The translations under genes and the position numbers were made by a program. The notes under the pieces were generated by a model. That model was not told the origin of the DNA and did not search any database. It saw only the letters and a program-made list of their open reading frames with translations. Shown here one piece after another: positions 1-11,753 of a stretch of 64,000 nt of DNA. Each line of letters opens with the position of its first letter. The stretch's first letter is position 1. This DNA is from Vandiemenella viatica (taxonomy: Eukaryota; Arthropoda; Insecta; Orthoptera; Morabidae), in assembly GCA_031002005.1 (NCBI GenBank), contig JARYHS010008074.1:177096494-177160493 (forward strand), written 5' to 3'.

Positions 1-286
1 TAGATAATAGTTCAGCCTCTCATAATGATCTAATGAAAATTTATTCATTGGATCAACAATAGGAATACTAACCACCTCACCGCGTGCAGAACATAGATAC
101 CACTAACGTATCAGAATGAAAATTTCAGACATACTAAAGACAGAGACTGTACTTACTCCTAGTTTATACTATTACTTGAGCTAAATGTAATTGTGTCTGG
201 ATGATCAACACAAAACTAAAATGGTGCTGATTTCAAGACATAAAATTTTAGTACGTCCCTGCTGCAACACAAATTATGTAACACTG

Positions 287-307
287 AAAAAAAAAAAAAA
301 AAAAAAA
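287..307 (+). repeat. Poly(A) tract of 21 nt
   Basis: An uninterrupted A-run that could be the tail of an old retroposed sequence. I could not recognise any element body just upstream, so this is only a homopolymer call. Confidence 0.8.
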
Positions 308-1254
308 CACGCCAAGGTGAATTCAAGGGCAGTTACGGGAACATAATCCACAATCCGAAGCTTTAATGGAAGGGAACATACAAAGATGGTTTTTCCCATG
401 TAGCACTGCCGGTTCATACTTTGGCTATAGAACATACGTCTTAACGTGAATCCGTTTTACGGAACGAAAACTTATGTTTAAGATATAAAGAAAAGAACTT
501 TGCCAGAGGGATAGGTCAGCATCGGGGCCGCCAGAAATTTCAGCCCTTGTCAAGAGTCGAAATGAAGGGCGCCACTTTTCAATACAGATGACACACGAGA
601 CATCAGGTCACTGAAAATGTACTACGCTATTGCTGAAACATTCTGAGTATGCTGTATTTGTGCCAGAAACATTTTAATCTCCTGCTGAAAGAGCTATTCG
701 CATTTTATTAAAACTTTGGTAAGTCGTAACCGGAGGTGGCCTGATTTGGAAGAAGCCATCTATTTCTACACAAATGTAAGGGGAAATCATTGCATGGATC
801 CTTACTGAGTTGACTGGTAAGTTTTTATTTTTGTTACTTTATGGCTGGAGGATAGGGAGTTAGGTAAAACTGTTCTAATATTCTTGAAAAGGAACGGAAA
901 TGAAATAGGCCACGGCCTTGTAATCAAGGAACTACATCACCTTTCGAGCGTAGAAATTTCGGGAATCAATAGAAAACCGAAATCCGAGTAGCCAAACCGG
1001 GAAATAGAATACGTGGATAGAACGTCAGACTCTGAATAAGTAGACGGAAGATGTTTTAGTTCATAAGGTTTATTACTTCAGTCAACAGGAAGGAAGTAAT
1101 TTGACAGGTTAAATATTTATTGTAGAATGGAGCGATTTGACCTGCGTGGAAATATCTGGCGTTACAGAAGACGTGCAACTATTTCCATCAATACTTGTTA
1201 TGTGTCAATCGTGTTGGTTTCTACCATGTTAAGTAGTAAATTTTGTGGAGAGAG

Positions 1255-1270
1255 ATATACACACACACAA

Positions 1271-1305
<35 letters not shown>
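1255..1305. repeat. Compound (CA)n-(TA)n microsatellite
   Basis: CA dinucleotides, with one interrupting A, run directly into about seven TA dinucleotides. This is a simple sequence repeat likely to vary in length. Confidence 0.95.
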
Positions 1306-2981
1306 AGGAGATCGGAACGTGCAAGAACATACGTTACGATCTCATTTTGTTTCATAGAACGCTGGCATGATTGAAATTTCGTCACATTTTTAACTTCTAC
1401 GTAATATCAAGACAGATAAATTTTAAATAATATATTTCTATTTTCTTTCTGTTTCTGCTGCGTGACTAAGAGATATGTAGATTAACAGTTGTTTCTGGTG
1501 CGGTACACGTTACGTTTGGAAGTTAACTTGCAGGTTCTGTCAATATACTGCAAGATAGAAGGAGGAGTCTCTTGTTTTGATTCCGTCTCTATCCATTCGG
1601 GTATTGAAGTGCTGTTTGCATAGTTAAGATTGATTGTTGAGAGAAGAAAAATGAGCTAAATTCACCTCATTTCAACACAACTTCTTTAACTTCCCCAGCT
1701 AAACTATATCGTGTCTGTCTAATTGACTCTCTTTAACTTATCAATGACTGTAGCGAATGAGCTGTTTTAAATAGTGTCGCTGAACAAATCAATTCTCACA
1801 AAGCTACTGGAAGTTCCTAACTGTAATGATGTAAAAAGTACCGTTAATGTTGCTAAACTTTTAGCAAGGCGTTACACTGTTGATACAGTAGCAGTTTGGC
1901 TGTAGCTTGAGTTGACCTGGCGAGAACACTGAAAGCTGCTGTTTTAATAACCTTCTTGGATATCGTTGCCCTTTTTGGGCGAGAGAAAGAGATAGAGGTG
2001 TTGGGGATAATTTTGCTGTCACTGGACAAAAAAATTGGAGATGTTCACTATTCTTACATATTGCTAGTTGATATAGGTATGGGAATGAGATGAATAAATA
2101 ATTATTCTACAAGCATCTACAGACGGAAATGAATTTTCACATAATACTTTCAGTGATTAAATTCACTCTTGCGTTTGGTTAAAATCAATCAAGTGGGTTA
2201 AAATAAAAGTCGCATTAACTCATTTCAGAACATTTGTGTGCTCAGCTCTTTAAGTATTCTTGTCAAGGAACCTAATCGAATTGTGAACAGTATACCTAAA
2301 TCAATTATGCCCAGTCACTAAATCTTACCATTATTATCTCACTCATTTGTGTTCTTCAATGTATGGCAGGAGGAAAAAAATGTATTAAAGCTGTATGGCA
2401 GATTGCAGTCAAATGTAACTTAAATTTATCAATAGTTTTGAAAATTATGAAGTAAATAATTTCCTTCCACCTCCCAAATATATGCTTATGGAAATTGGCA
2501 CACGTAATCACAGCTGCATAATGATTATGAGAACTTTTCGCCAGACTGAAATTTACATTTCATAAAAATTAGATAACATCTCCTGAAATGGTGATATTAG
2601 AAAAACGGTTGTTAACAACTACAGTAAACAAAAGTAAATCTCATTCAAGTATACTGTACGTAAAGTTATATTTTGCATCGGGAATAGATCATTATGAATG
2701 TCAAATGACCGATCGCGCCTTCAGTTTTACAACTCAAGTAAAGCTGAAAACTAAAACATTAACAAAACAGATTAACTATTTTCGGAATCTGATAAGTTTG
2801 ACTCGACAAGATAATAAGGAGACGGAAAAGCTCAATCGCAATAGCCTAAACCGAAAAGTTTTATTGTAAGTGGCATTCAAGGCCAGGAACCTATATCGAG
2901 AGATCATGCACGAAACATTTATAAGACCTTATATGTGGTTATTGTAGGCCATTTCTTCCACAGTTGCTTGTTTAACTGATT

Positions 2982-3059
2982 ATTATTATTTAGTAAATAC
3001 GCCAATATAACTGTTGTTGCCCAACAACAGTTGTATTGGCGTATTTACTAAATAATAAT
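2982..3059. repeat. Snap-back palindrome with 38-nt arms and 2-nt loop
   Basis: The left arm (2982-3019) and right arm (3022-3059) are reverse complements at 37 of 38 positions by eye, separated only by CC. The arms include the block TAGTAAATACGCCAAT and meet at GTTGTTG/CAACAAC. The structure would extrude as a long hairpin. It carries no coding frame. The loop is too short for a typical microRNA precursor, so a fold-back element or a template-switch product is more likely. Confidence 0.9.
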
Positions 3060-3222
3060 TATTAATTTATTAGACCGTTTCGGTTACGGATGTAAAACTC
3101 ACTAAAAGGAAAAAATATGGTGTCAAAAACTAAAATATTTATATATATGTAGCCATATTATAATATTAAGAATATCTATAAAAATGACTATGTGTATATT
3201 TGTATGTTCTTTAAACAGATTC

Positions 3223-3263
3223 ACAGTTTTTATCAATTCTCATGAAACTTTGCACATGTATAC
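3223..3263 (+). repeat. Dispersed repeat core, copy 1
   Basis: This copy holds the shared pattern CAGTTTTTATC, then GAAACTTTGCACA, then a TATAC end. The same pattern recurs at 4179, 16549, 56136 and 56260. The class of the parent element is unknown. Confidence 0.6.
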
Positions 3264-3810
3264 TTTCAGGGGATCTGGAGGGGCCTATGCAGCCCATATA
3301 TAAACAATAAACTTTGAGTAACATTTATAGAAAAACTATTCAATATACTCACTTGACACTTCGTCATCATATACAGTTGATCAGTTTTAAAGTTAGTACT
3401 GAGGGATATTTTGTTATCATTTCTAGTTTGTTTTGTATAATTGCTTTTTGAACAACCAAATTTTTTTTTAAAAAAAATGTGGCTTATACAACAAATAGCA
3501 ACAAACAAACATTTTATGTTCCTATATTAATTAATTTTTAAGAAAATGTTCCTTTTTTTGCAAAAAAAATCTAATTTGCAAGAAATGGCTTCAAAAGTTT
3601 GTCAAACACATTTCCGCACTATACGCTGCTACGTATGAAAATAGTAATAACGACAGTTCCAGGAAGAGTATAATGCCAAACCAAAGTTTTTCTTGGAGAG
3701 GAAGAGACAAACTAATTTTTGGAAACAAAAAACAATATTTCGATTTTCTTTTAGAATTAATCACCTCCGGTTCCCTTAAAAACAAGGAGAAAAATATTGT
3801 CTACATTTTA

Positions 3811-3815
3811 CAAAA

Positions 3816-3846
<31 letters not shown>

Positions 3847-3853
3847 AAAAAAA
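3811..3853 (+). repeat. A-rich low-complexity tract
   Basis: Two long A-runs separated by a single CT. This is low-complexity sequence, possibly a retroposon tail. It is followed by a pyrimidine-rich stretch. Confidence 0.85.
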
Positions 3854-4178
3854 AACTCTCTCCCTCTACCTCCTCAAGGAAAATTAACACATGCAACGGT
3901 TAAGTTTTTTCTTTTTTTAATTTTAAAAAAAAAACTGTAGGGAAATCGGCGAAAGGGGATGCTGATATTGTGAAAACCCATAAAATTTCCTTTTTATTGG
4001 TGTTGAACCCGTAACAGCTGGACAATTAAATACCGAGAAATTGTTTTAATGGTAGTGCACACTAAAAAAAGCTGTCTGCAACTGGTTTACAAAAATCAAT
4101 CTTTCTTTCATCCTTTACCCAGCTTGAGCAAAATAAATCGAATTGTTTTTAAGTTTTGATGGCGACATACAAACCTGA

Positions 4179-4222
4179 AGTTTTTATTTGATCTCGGAGG
4201 AACTATGCGTACGTAAACTTTA
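4179..4222 (+). repeat. Dispersed repeat core, copy 2 (divergent)
   Basis: The pattern AGTTTTTAT, GGAACTATGCG, ACGTAAACTTTAA resembles the core seen at 3223 and 56136, with several substitutions. It is called by eye and is less certain than the other copies. Confidence 0.4.
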
Positions 4223-6588
4223 AAATACTTATAAGTGTAGAAATTATGTTTATATTTGGTTTACAAAACTGTATCCACTCGCCCCTTTCACTCGACTTCA
4301 GACAGATTAACGAGCAAGTTTTATGTTTTTTTGCATGTCTCGAAATGGTATGGAAATCGGCAAAAGTGGAAGGTGGAGGAGGATTTTTACGTCAGTCCGA
4401 TCAAATAGGATATAACATCAGAATGTTTTTATCGAGTCCCTAGAAATACCGGGTACCCCACTTGTGAAGAATAAAAATTATAATCTGGAACATCCTAATT
4501 ATTTTAACGACAGTAAATCTGTAAGAATATCCCCTTACTCGTACTTACAGCACACATTCGATGATATGGACTCGTTTACAGCCTGTTTCAAAGACCAATG
4601 TTGTTATGTTTCTTATGTATCGATTTATTATTATTATTGGAAATATTACTCCAATTTTCCAAATTATTCTCTCTTTTTTAAACTTTATAGGATTTACTCC
4701 AATCACGAAATTAGATCTGCCAAGGTAAAGTTTTTAGTTCTAAGTCCGGAACTGCCCAACCTGGTTATATAATTAAAGGTTTTCTTTGCCACTGTGTCGG
4801 TGTGTCCGTAACGCTGACGTCACATGCCCGGCCTTCGTTACCTGACTAACTGCGGCCACCGAAACCACTAAAGAATCGAGGTTATGAGAGTTATTAAATA
4901 ATAATTGAATTTAGTTAAGCAACCAGAACATTGAAAGAAAAGTATGTATTGTGTTTATATTAACACATTAATTTATTAGTTGTTTTTTGTTTGTTTATAT
5001 TCGTTCGATGTCCATAGATAGGCCTATGAATGATAAAAGCATTGATTTTCAAGCAGTAATGTTAGTGGAGGTTTTTATTAGATTTAAGTTCAGCCTGAGT
5101 CAGAATTTTACATCAGAGGGCATGAACAACTTAAGTTTTAAAAAAAATTTAAGCTGCTTTCATGAGCGTATTTTACTGTTACCTTTAATTGAGGTAATTA
5201 TTTCAGACGCATGTAAGTAGATCCAGTTAAACAACAAAAGAAAAATACTTTTAAAACTCCAGCAACCCATCATTTTTTATGGATATTTATTTTTATACAA
5301 ATTCCTAGCAAACCCTTTTTTTGAGAAAGATTGATGTAAAATCAACGACTTTGATAGCTGTTGACGTTTGAACTTTGAAATAAAAAAAATAAAAATATAA
5401 AAATAAAAATCTTACTTCTCTACTTAACTGAATTTAAACATCTGTGCCCCACATGGTAGACAGAAAAAAAGTATTTTACCACCTCTAGTATTTCTATGAA
5501 AACTTCCCAGAATGTATTGTTACTAAATTTTAAATAAGGTATTCGCTTATAGATCAACTAAACACATGGAATGAGAAAACTTACAGTCTCAAATCTATTT
5601 CGTTTAAGCGCTAGAGACCTGTGATAAACGGGCAGACAGTGGATCGTCGTCAACAGGGCTGTTTTCTGTTGGGTAAGGAACTGCAAAAAAAAATAAAAAA
5701 TTTCCAGCTGGTTATATAAAATATTGTCACTCACTACTGAATTCTATTCGTTTATTCAATAACTTTCATTGAGAAAGTTTATTACAAAATATTGAAATTG
5801 AATTTGCTAATACTACAGCATCCTCAAATCAACTATTTTCATAATTTATTTACTCGCAGGCCCATTACTTACTGCCCTCACTTACGCTAAAGCAGACTAA
5901 GTCTTGCGCCTCCTTGAAATATCGCTCTTGTGGCTGATATAAGATTTACCGTTCTATCTGTGAATTAAGTCACAAAATTCGTGGGAAATCTTAAGAAGCA
6001 ATGACACAGGTCATAAGAATATAAGAAACTATATAACATTTATCCAAATTCCGTAAAGCTTTTCAAGAAGTTTAGCCATGGTTGGTGAATTTGGGTAGTA
6101 GCTCATTGCATCCCGCTAAAAATTAGTAAAAATAGTAAAAAAAATGTATGTTTAAACTCAGCTGAAAATAGTTAGTGCTTAATGTAAGGAATGTTCCCTC
6201 GGTATTCCAAAAACAGCGCTCACACCTGATTCTGTCAAATCTAAGATATTGGTGATACGTTGAAACGACTTCTCATAAATCCCACAAGTCGCCGTTGCTA
6301 ATGCTTGTACACGAATAAGTTAATATTTTTCCTGGCTTCTTCATTACGGGAGGCAAGGTTTGCTACGAGGACTTATCTTTGCTTTCTAATGTCCTGACGG
6401 CCTACTCCAACGCAGATATTACCTCTATAACATAACGCAGCAGGTGGGTCGCGGAACAATCGAGGTTTTTGCACAAAAATGTATCTTTTATTTCATTTAT
6501 TTTAAAAAAATATAACACGATAATTTACAAGTGCAATACTCATGAAAGCTATTAGCTCAAATTAAAACTTTGTGAAAAAAAAAGTTTT

Positions 6589-6637
6589 CTTAAACTGTCA
6601 GCCGGTATTATTGCATAATACCGGCCGACTGTTTAAG
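6589..6637. repeat. Inverted repeat with 22-nt arms and 5-nt loop
   Basis: The left arm (6589-6610) and right arm (6616-6637) match as reverse complements at 20 of 22 positions around the loop TTGCA. The arms contain GCCGGTATTA/TAATACCGGC. It lies immediately upstream of the hAT transposase fragment. It may be a fold-back insertion or part of the decayed element. Confidence 0.85.
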
Positions 6638-6667
6638 ATACACTACTGTAAAAAGGAGAATGTCTAA

Positions 6668-6990
6668 TTGGGTCGAGGAAACAACATGATTTCAACTCTG
6701 AAGCAAAGTGATTATTTTTCACAACAAATTGATGAAAGCACAGATGTTGCTGGCCAGCAAAATTTATTAGGTTTTTTTTTTTTTGAAGTTCAAGGATTCA
6801 GTGGAAAAAGAAATGTTGTTTTGCAATGGAGTCATTATTGCCTTCATCGAGAGGCTCTGGCAGTAAAATGTTTGGATGAGTACCTAAAGAAAACTCTGTA
6901 CGATGCTGTGAAAATTGTCTGGTGGGTCGCGAAATTTTTTTTTTTTTACTTAAAAGTGGGTTCTATACTAATAAAGGTTGGCAATTGCTG
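6668..6990 (+). pseudogene. hAT transposase fragment (SCAND3/ZBED5-like), internally deleted
   Basis: The open frame contains the phrase FSQQIDESTDVAG and, further on, HYCLHREALAVKCL followed by LYDAVKIV. Blocks of this kind lie in the catalytic region of hAT-family proteins related to SCAND3/ZBED5/FAM200, where DESTDV includes an acidic active-site residue. In relatives the two blocks are separated by considerably more sequence than the roughly 25 residues seen here, so I infer an internal deletion. A T-run codes for several phenylalanines, and no zinc finger or dimerisation domain is present. The 3' side has the non-coding hAT-like end GGTGGGTCGCG ... AAAGGTTGGCAA, finishing in CTG at 6990. 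This is a dead fragment; family assignment is from memory of the motif. Confidence 0.75.
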
Positions 6991-8319
6991 CAATAACGTA
7001 CTATATGTAGTATTCTGATCCTCAAAATCGTTCATAGTGAACAAAACCAAATAAGTCTTACGCTAGTGAAACAAAGGGACCGTTTGTAACCCTACGTGTT
7101 AAATGAACAACAGAAAAGCGCGTTGGAACCTCTTCCACTCTACTTGCAGTCAAGAGGATGACGCGGGTAGACGCAGCCAAGACTGCGTTAACTTGGCAGG
7201 ACTTCTTTTTTATTGTATCCAACCTACCATAATATTGCAAGAATGCAGTAAAATGTATAGTTTATCGTTAGTCTTTATTCATAATTTCAATAAAAATAGA
7301 TCATAGGTTTATTTGGAGCTAAATATTAAACGAAAAAACAGAGATCAATAACATGGTCTACAGCTCTGAGACAGGAAAATGAAAGTTGCAGTGATTTCAG
7401 ATGTTAATACCAATAGAGAGTTATTAAAATCTAGAGTATATTTTAAATATACGACAACAACTATATTATGCTATACTCTCGTTTACTACAAATATACGCT
7501 TTTCTGATGGCATTTTAATTTTAGTATGATCGTTCTGATAATTTATGGCATATTCATTCTAGTCCGTTTGCGGATCGAAGTTTAGAAAAAGTATCTTTGC
7601 CTTTCAGACAGGCATATGATACATCAAGCGCATTGAGGCTGCGCTTGTAACGTTCTAAAAATAGTAGTTTAGTATTGTACACAAAATATCTTCAAGACAC
7701 TTGACCTCACAGAGGTCCAGTGCTGCATTAAAATAGTTTGATTACTTTTAGGGCTACCTGCATATCAGTTGTAACAAGCTAGCTATAGCTGCCACAGATA
7801 ATTGTATACTACAACAACAACAAAACTTTACTCTATCAATTCCTTGTTATCGTTAATATACTTACCTGGTTTATTTGTGAAATCCGGAGTTGTAATCAGT
7901 CATTCCGGAAACAAAAAACTCAATGTATATCTCATGTCTCTCAAATCTTATCTATTATTTCAGATTTCTACAGTTTCTGCTGATTTTTATTTACCATACA
8001 TGAAAAAAACCGCGTGATATAATCCTAAGTTCATTGATGAAATAAAAGGTAGAGTGCTACTGAAGAAATCTTGCGCACACTGGGGTATTTTATAAGTTCA
8101 ATGAACTACTCGAGTGTCTGCCCCAGCATGAATATACTGGACACTTGTCGCATGGCATAGAAGGCTTTCTGACATCGGATATTTAGTATAACTCGTTTAC
8201 TTCAAGGGCAACCAATTCTCACGCATGGGAACTAGTCTTTCAACAAGCTGATTCTAGAATTTCACAGAACCACTAGTAAGCCATTTAAATTGATTCACGT
8301 GAAGTAGAACGAGTAGAGT
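6991..8319. other. AT-rich DNA, nothing recognised
   Basis: The short open frames at 7058-7240, 7103-7306 and 7802-8017 lack domains and overlap each other on opposite strands. I see no repeat structure strong enough to name. Confidence 0.5.
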
Positions 8320-8400
8320 GTCTTCTGTCCCACCATACTGACCACGCTAACCATCCGGGAGTTCAGTTCTCGCCGGGTACTGGAGGAATTTTTTGGCAAC
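8320..8400 (+). repeat. Possible SINE-B fragment (tRNA-like box B)
   Basis: GGGAGTTCAGTTCTCGCCGG followed by TGGAGGAATTTTTTGGC resembles the box-B end and adjoining body of the SINE at 16722 and 28230. The box A half is not clear. Confidence 0.3.
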
Positions 8401-11400
8401 CATGAACAGTTAAACATCTTTAATCTACGTATTACTAGGCAATAACTAGTTTTTATTCTTTATTTCACTCTCTGTCAGCTCAAAACGGGACTTAAAATCA
8501 GGTAGAATTCTGTGAATAAATATTTAATTGCTTCAGATTTAATTAAATTATGTTCTGAACCTTTGATTTATGTAATGTACCATGTTTCCATCAGTTCATT
8601 TAAATATAGATGAACTTATCATATCGCTTCGTTGAGCATTTTATTTCTGTCATTAATTTCTGCCACTTTACCAGCATAAAGTGTCAGTATCCTATCTCAA
8701 CACAGAGTCGCATATGTGTGGCAATACTGACCTCAGAGCCGACTAGACAAAACGAATCCAAATGGTTATATGTAAGCAGTGTCCTTATTATTATGAGAAA
8801 CGGGCAGCGTAGCTTCATCCACGAATGCAAAGAAAATTGGAAGTATGGAAGTTTAGTTTGTGAGCGACGCTTGCGTTGCGCCGAGTAGCAGTGCGCTGAC
8901 AAAAGCTCCTGAACTGGGGACGGGCGCGGTGTTTCCCCAGTTAGCGTCACTGCATTGTGCCGGCAACAATGGCCCATTGTGGTCTGAGTTCCACCTGCTG
9001 CCACAGTCCTGTCTGGGCATCGCCTCCCGCAACAAGCATAACTCATTACTGGGCTTATTGTGGTTAAGACACTCATACATGTGCCCTAAAAACTATCTTA
9101 AAGGTTCGTACACATCAAGACGCATTGAAATATCGAAATTTAACATCATAAAGTTATCATAATTTCCTTTTACTCTCTTCGTTGTAGAAACCAGGAATTA
9201 ATTTCCATGGTACTCGACAGAACAGCAGAATCATTAATCTCTTCTTTTCTAAGGCTTATACCCATACCGCCAGGTCTCCTTTTCTTTCTTAACGCACGGT
9301 GAATTTTGCTTATAATTTCATCCCTTATTTGAAAAAATGTTTTACAGCAGCTGCAGTTTTCGTTTCTGGATATTCATATGGGTGGAGTGATTTCTAAAAC
9401 CGCTGGATATTGGAACGTTAACAAAAAAATGTCACTCAGAAAAAATTACAGTTCCAAACCAGAAAAAAAGTACACATTCAAACACCAAAGTACAATAACT
9501 GTACCCCATGCCATATCTATTATTGTAATCACATACACGCAATCGTGAAACTCAAGAAGTTTCTTTGACATGAATGTGTAGCAGCTAATGTAAAATGGTC
9601 TGCAAGGTTTCACGATACGATATGAACATATTGCCATGTTGAAACCGAGCATTGAACTGTAATGAACCATGTTAGTTTCCTTGCTGACTCAGGTTGCATT
9701 TTAACATAACGCATCAGGTTGTGCTATCCTGATGTGATAAACAAGAATTTGGACAAAATTTGCCAAAAATGCACCATATCAATCACATTTCGTCGTTGAA
9801 GTTTGGCAGCCATGTAAAATGTGTCAGCATATTACTGTCTCGGTTTTACACAGAGAAATCCTACGAATTACGGAAAGTTTCTTCATTACAGTACGTGTCA
9901 TATGGACGCGAAAGGAAGGCTAAGAAACACTTGCAATAATTATCAACAGGTGAAACACGTTTTTTTGTCTAATAATTTGTATGCATCCACCCACATACCC
10001 AGTGTCTTTACCTCATCAGACTATGTTCGGTGGCTTTATTGGACATTTGTTTCTCATATTACCGCCTAAGGAACAAGTGTACAATATTTCAAGCCAAAAG
10101 GGCAATTTCTTCTGACTTCATTACTATTTATCAAGAGTCCAAAAAGCAGAAACCATGGCAAAAGATATACTTAATGAGCATATAAACCTAATAAGCCTAA
10201 CAATAAAACTCTATTCTAGCTCACTCACTAATCACACGAACCCCACCCCCACCAAAAAAAAATCAAGGAAGTCTTCTATTCTCCATTTAAGTATTTTTGC
10301 TTTCCCAAGGACGCAGATTAGACACACATCTTAATTGTAAACTGAAAACACTATTCGCCAACAGTTCCTATTTCAAAATAGGTGCCGTCTGTACATTCAT
10401 GACGAAAGATTATAATACGAGCAGATAACCTTATAGCGGAAAGGCACACACTACTGCATAAACCAGTACAATTTCACACGGTTACTGAAAACATGAAGTA
10501 CAACTTTCTTTGAGAGCATAGCAGAGTAGAAAACAATTATCATAAATCTTAAAATTACTTTCAGAAACGATCTTACAAAAACTTTAAACTAAGAGTAAAT
10601 TTACAGAATACGTTCGATGAGAAGCGAAACGTGAAGACATTGAATGATCAAAAGCAGTCAGAGGCGTTATTTGGTAACGATTAAATTTAGTTAATTAGCT
10701 GTGCTAAAACGACTGCAACAACGTTGCAATGCTATCATTATTCCTGGTAGCTTCTCCTATCGTTATGGCAACCAGCTCCGACCCAGAAATTTTCTAACGA
10801 CAATACTACACAGATGAACTAAAAATCTTACGAGAATTGTAAATGGTAAAAAGTTTTAAAAGCAGTAAAATTCATAGAAATCTATAAATATTTCACTTCT
10901 TCATTTCCCGGGGAATTCATTTTATTCCACAAAATACGTTCCTGGACAAACGACTATGTCTTTGATTCGTATAAAAAAATAGTGGATTCCGATTTGGTTT
11001 TACTCATTTATAAATGGGATCCACCGTGACTACGTGCGTTAAAGTGACACCATACTCGTGGTGGTACAAGGAGCCCATGTTTACATTCTGAACCCCGCAT
11101 TCCGGCCGACCTGACTGCCATTTTTAGGCGGTTTCTCTTAATCACCCAGGCTAATGCTTGGACGATCCCCATTTTCCGCATCATTTAGCAAACAAAAACA
11201 CATTTACCATATGGGACAAAAGTTACACGTTTGGCAGATAGATGGCAAGACTTTGCTCTCATCGTTGGAATAGAACTACCACTGTGTCATTGAAGCAGGG
11301 TTAGTAATTAAAAGGTTACATCCTGAAGAGTTCATGAGATATCAGTAACTCTAAAGAGGCCACATCATTCGTTGTATATGCTGGTCGGAAAATGAAATAG

Positions 11401-11679
11401 GCTGTACTAACTACACAAACGATTGCTGTAGTACGTTATATCAACTGAGTACTCCGAACATGTGTATGATTCTAACAAGGAAACCAGTTTCTAACGTCTA
11501 TATTTAAACTTACTGTTAGTGTACAACCTGAAGATTTGTTCGATCTTTCAAAAGTATGAGTATTTAATCTGTGTCTTCGGCGGACAGTTACATTTCTCCG
11601 GGACCTGCAGTTTAACATGTAATTCAAATAACAAAGCGTCTTCCTGTACATCACGTGACCCAAGAAAAGTCCGTAAAAA
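8401..11679. other. Intergenic DNA with a small GC-rich patch
   Basis: Between about 8866 and 9080 the sequence is GC-richer and open in several overlapping frames on both strands, as expected by chance from low stop density. No motif supports any one frame. The rest is AT-rich and unremarkable. Confidence 0.45.
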
Positions 11680-11753
11680 ATTCCTGGCCGCACTGGATTT
11701 CAATCTTGGGACCTTTACGTTACAAGCGAATCTCCTTAATCAATGAACTACTA
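11680..11753 (-). repeat. SINE-B tRNA-like head fragment
   Basis: Read on the minus strand, the segment runs GTAGTTCATTGATTAAG (box A-like), then GATTGAAATCC (box B-like), with the spacing of a tRNA. It resembles the head of the SINE at 16722. The substitutions in both boxes mark it as an old copy, not a functional tRNA. Confidence 0.5.

Larger units (their letters stand above)
1..2981. other. AT-rich intergenic or intronic DNA
   Basis: No frame here has recognisable protein similarity. The 93-codon open frame at 2588-2869 has no motif and the composition of its surroundings, so I read it as chance. The stretch holds an A-run at 287-307 and a CA/TA microsatellite at 1255-1305, listed separately. 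Confidence 0.6.
3060..6588. other. AT-rich DNA with copies of an unclassified repeat
   Basis: No gene is recognised. The stretch contains two divergent copies of a dispersed repeat core (3223-3263 and 4179-4222, listed separately), several long A-runs between 3811 and 3853, and a CRE-like TGACGTCA near 4816. The short open frames at 3266-3508, 3591-3785, 4246-4443, 4464-4772 and 4987-5220 have no domain, and low-complexity A/T-rich codons explain them. Confidence 0.5.

Noticed and set aside
2982..3059. MicroRNA precursor
   Set aside because: Pairing is almost perfect over 38 bp with a 2-nt loop, unlike a normal precursor, and there is no evidence of expression.
8684..9162. Overlapping frames of 75-130 codons on both strands
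   Set aside because: All arise from one small GC-rich patch with low stop frequency. No frame has a motif or a preferred codon pattern.
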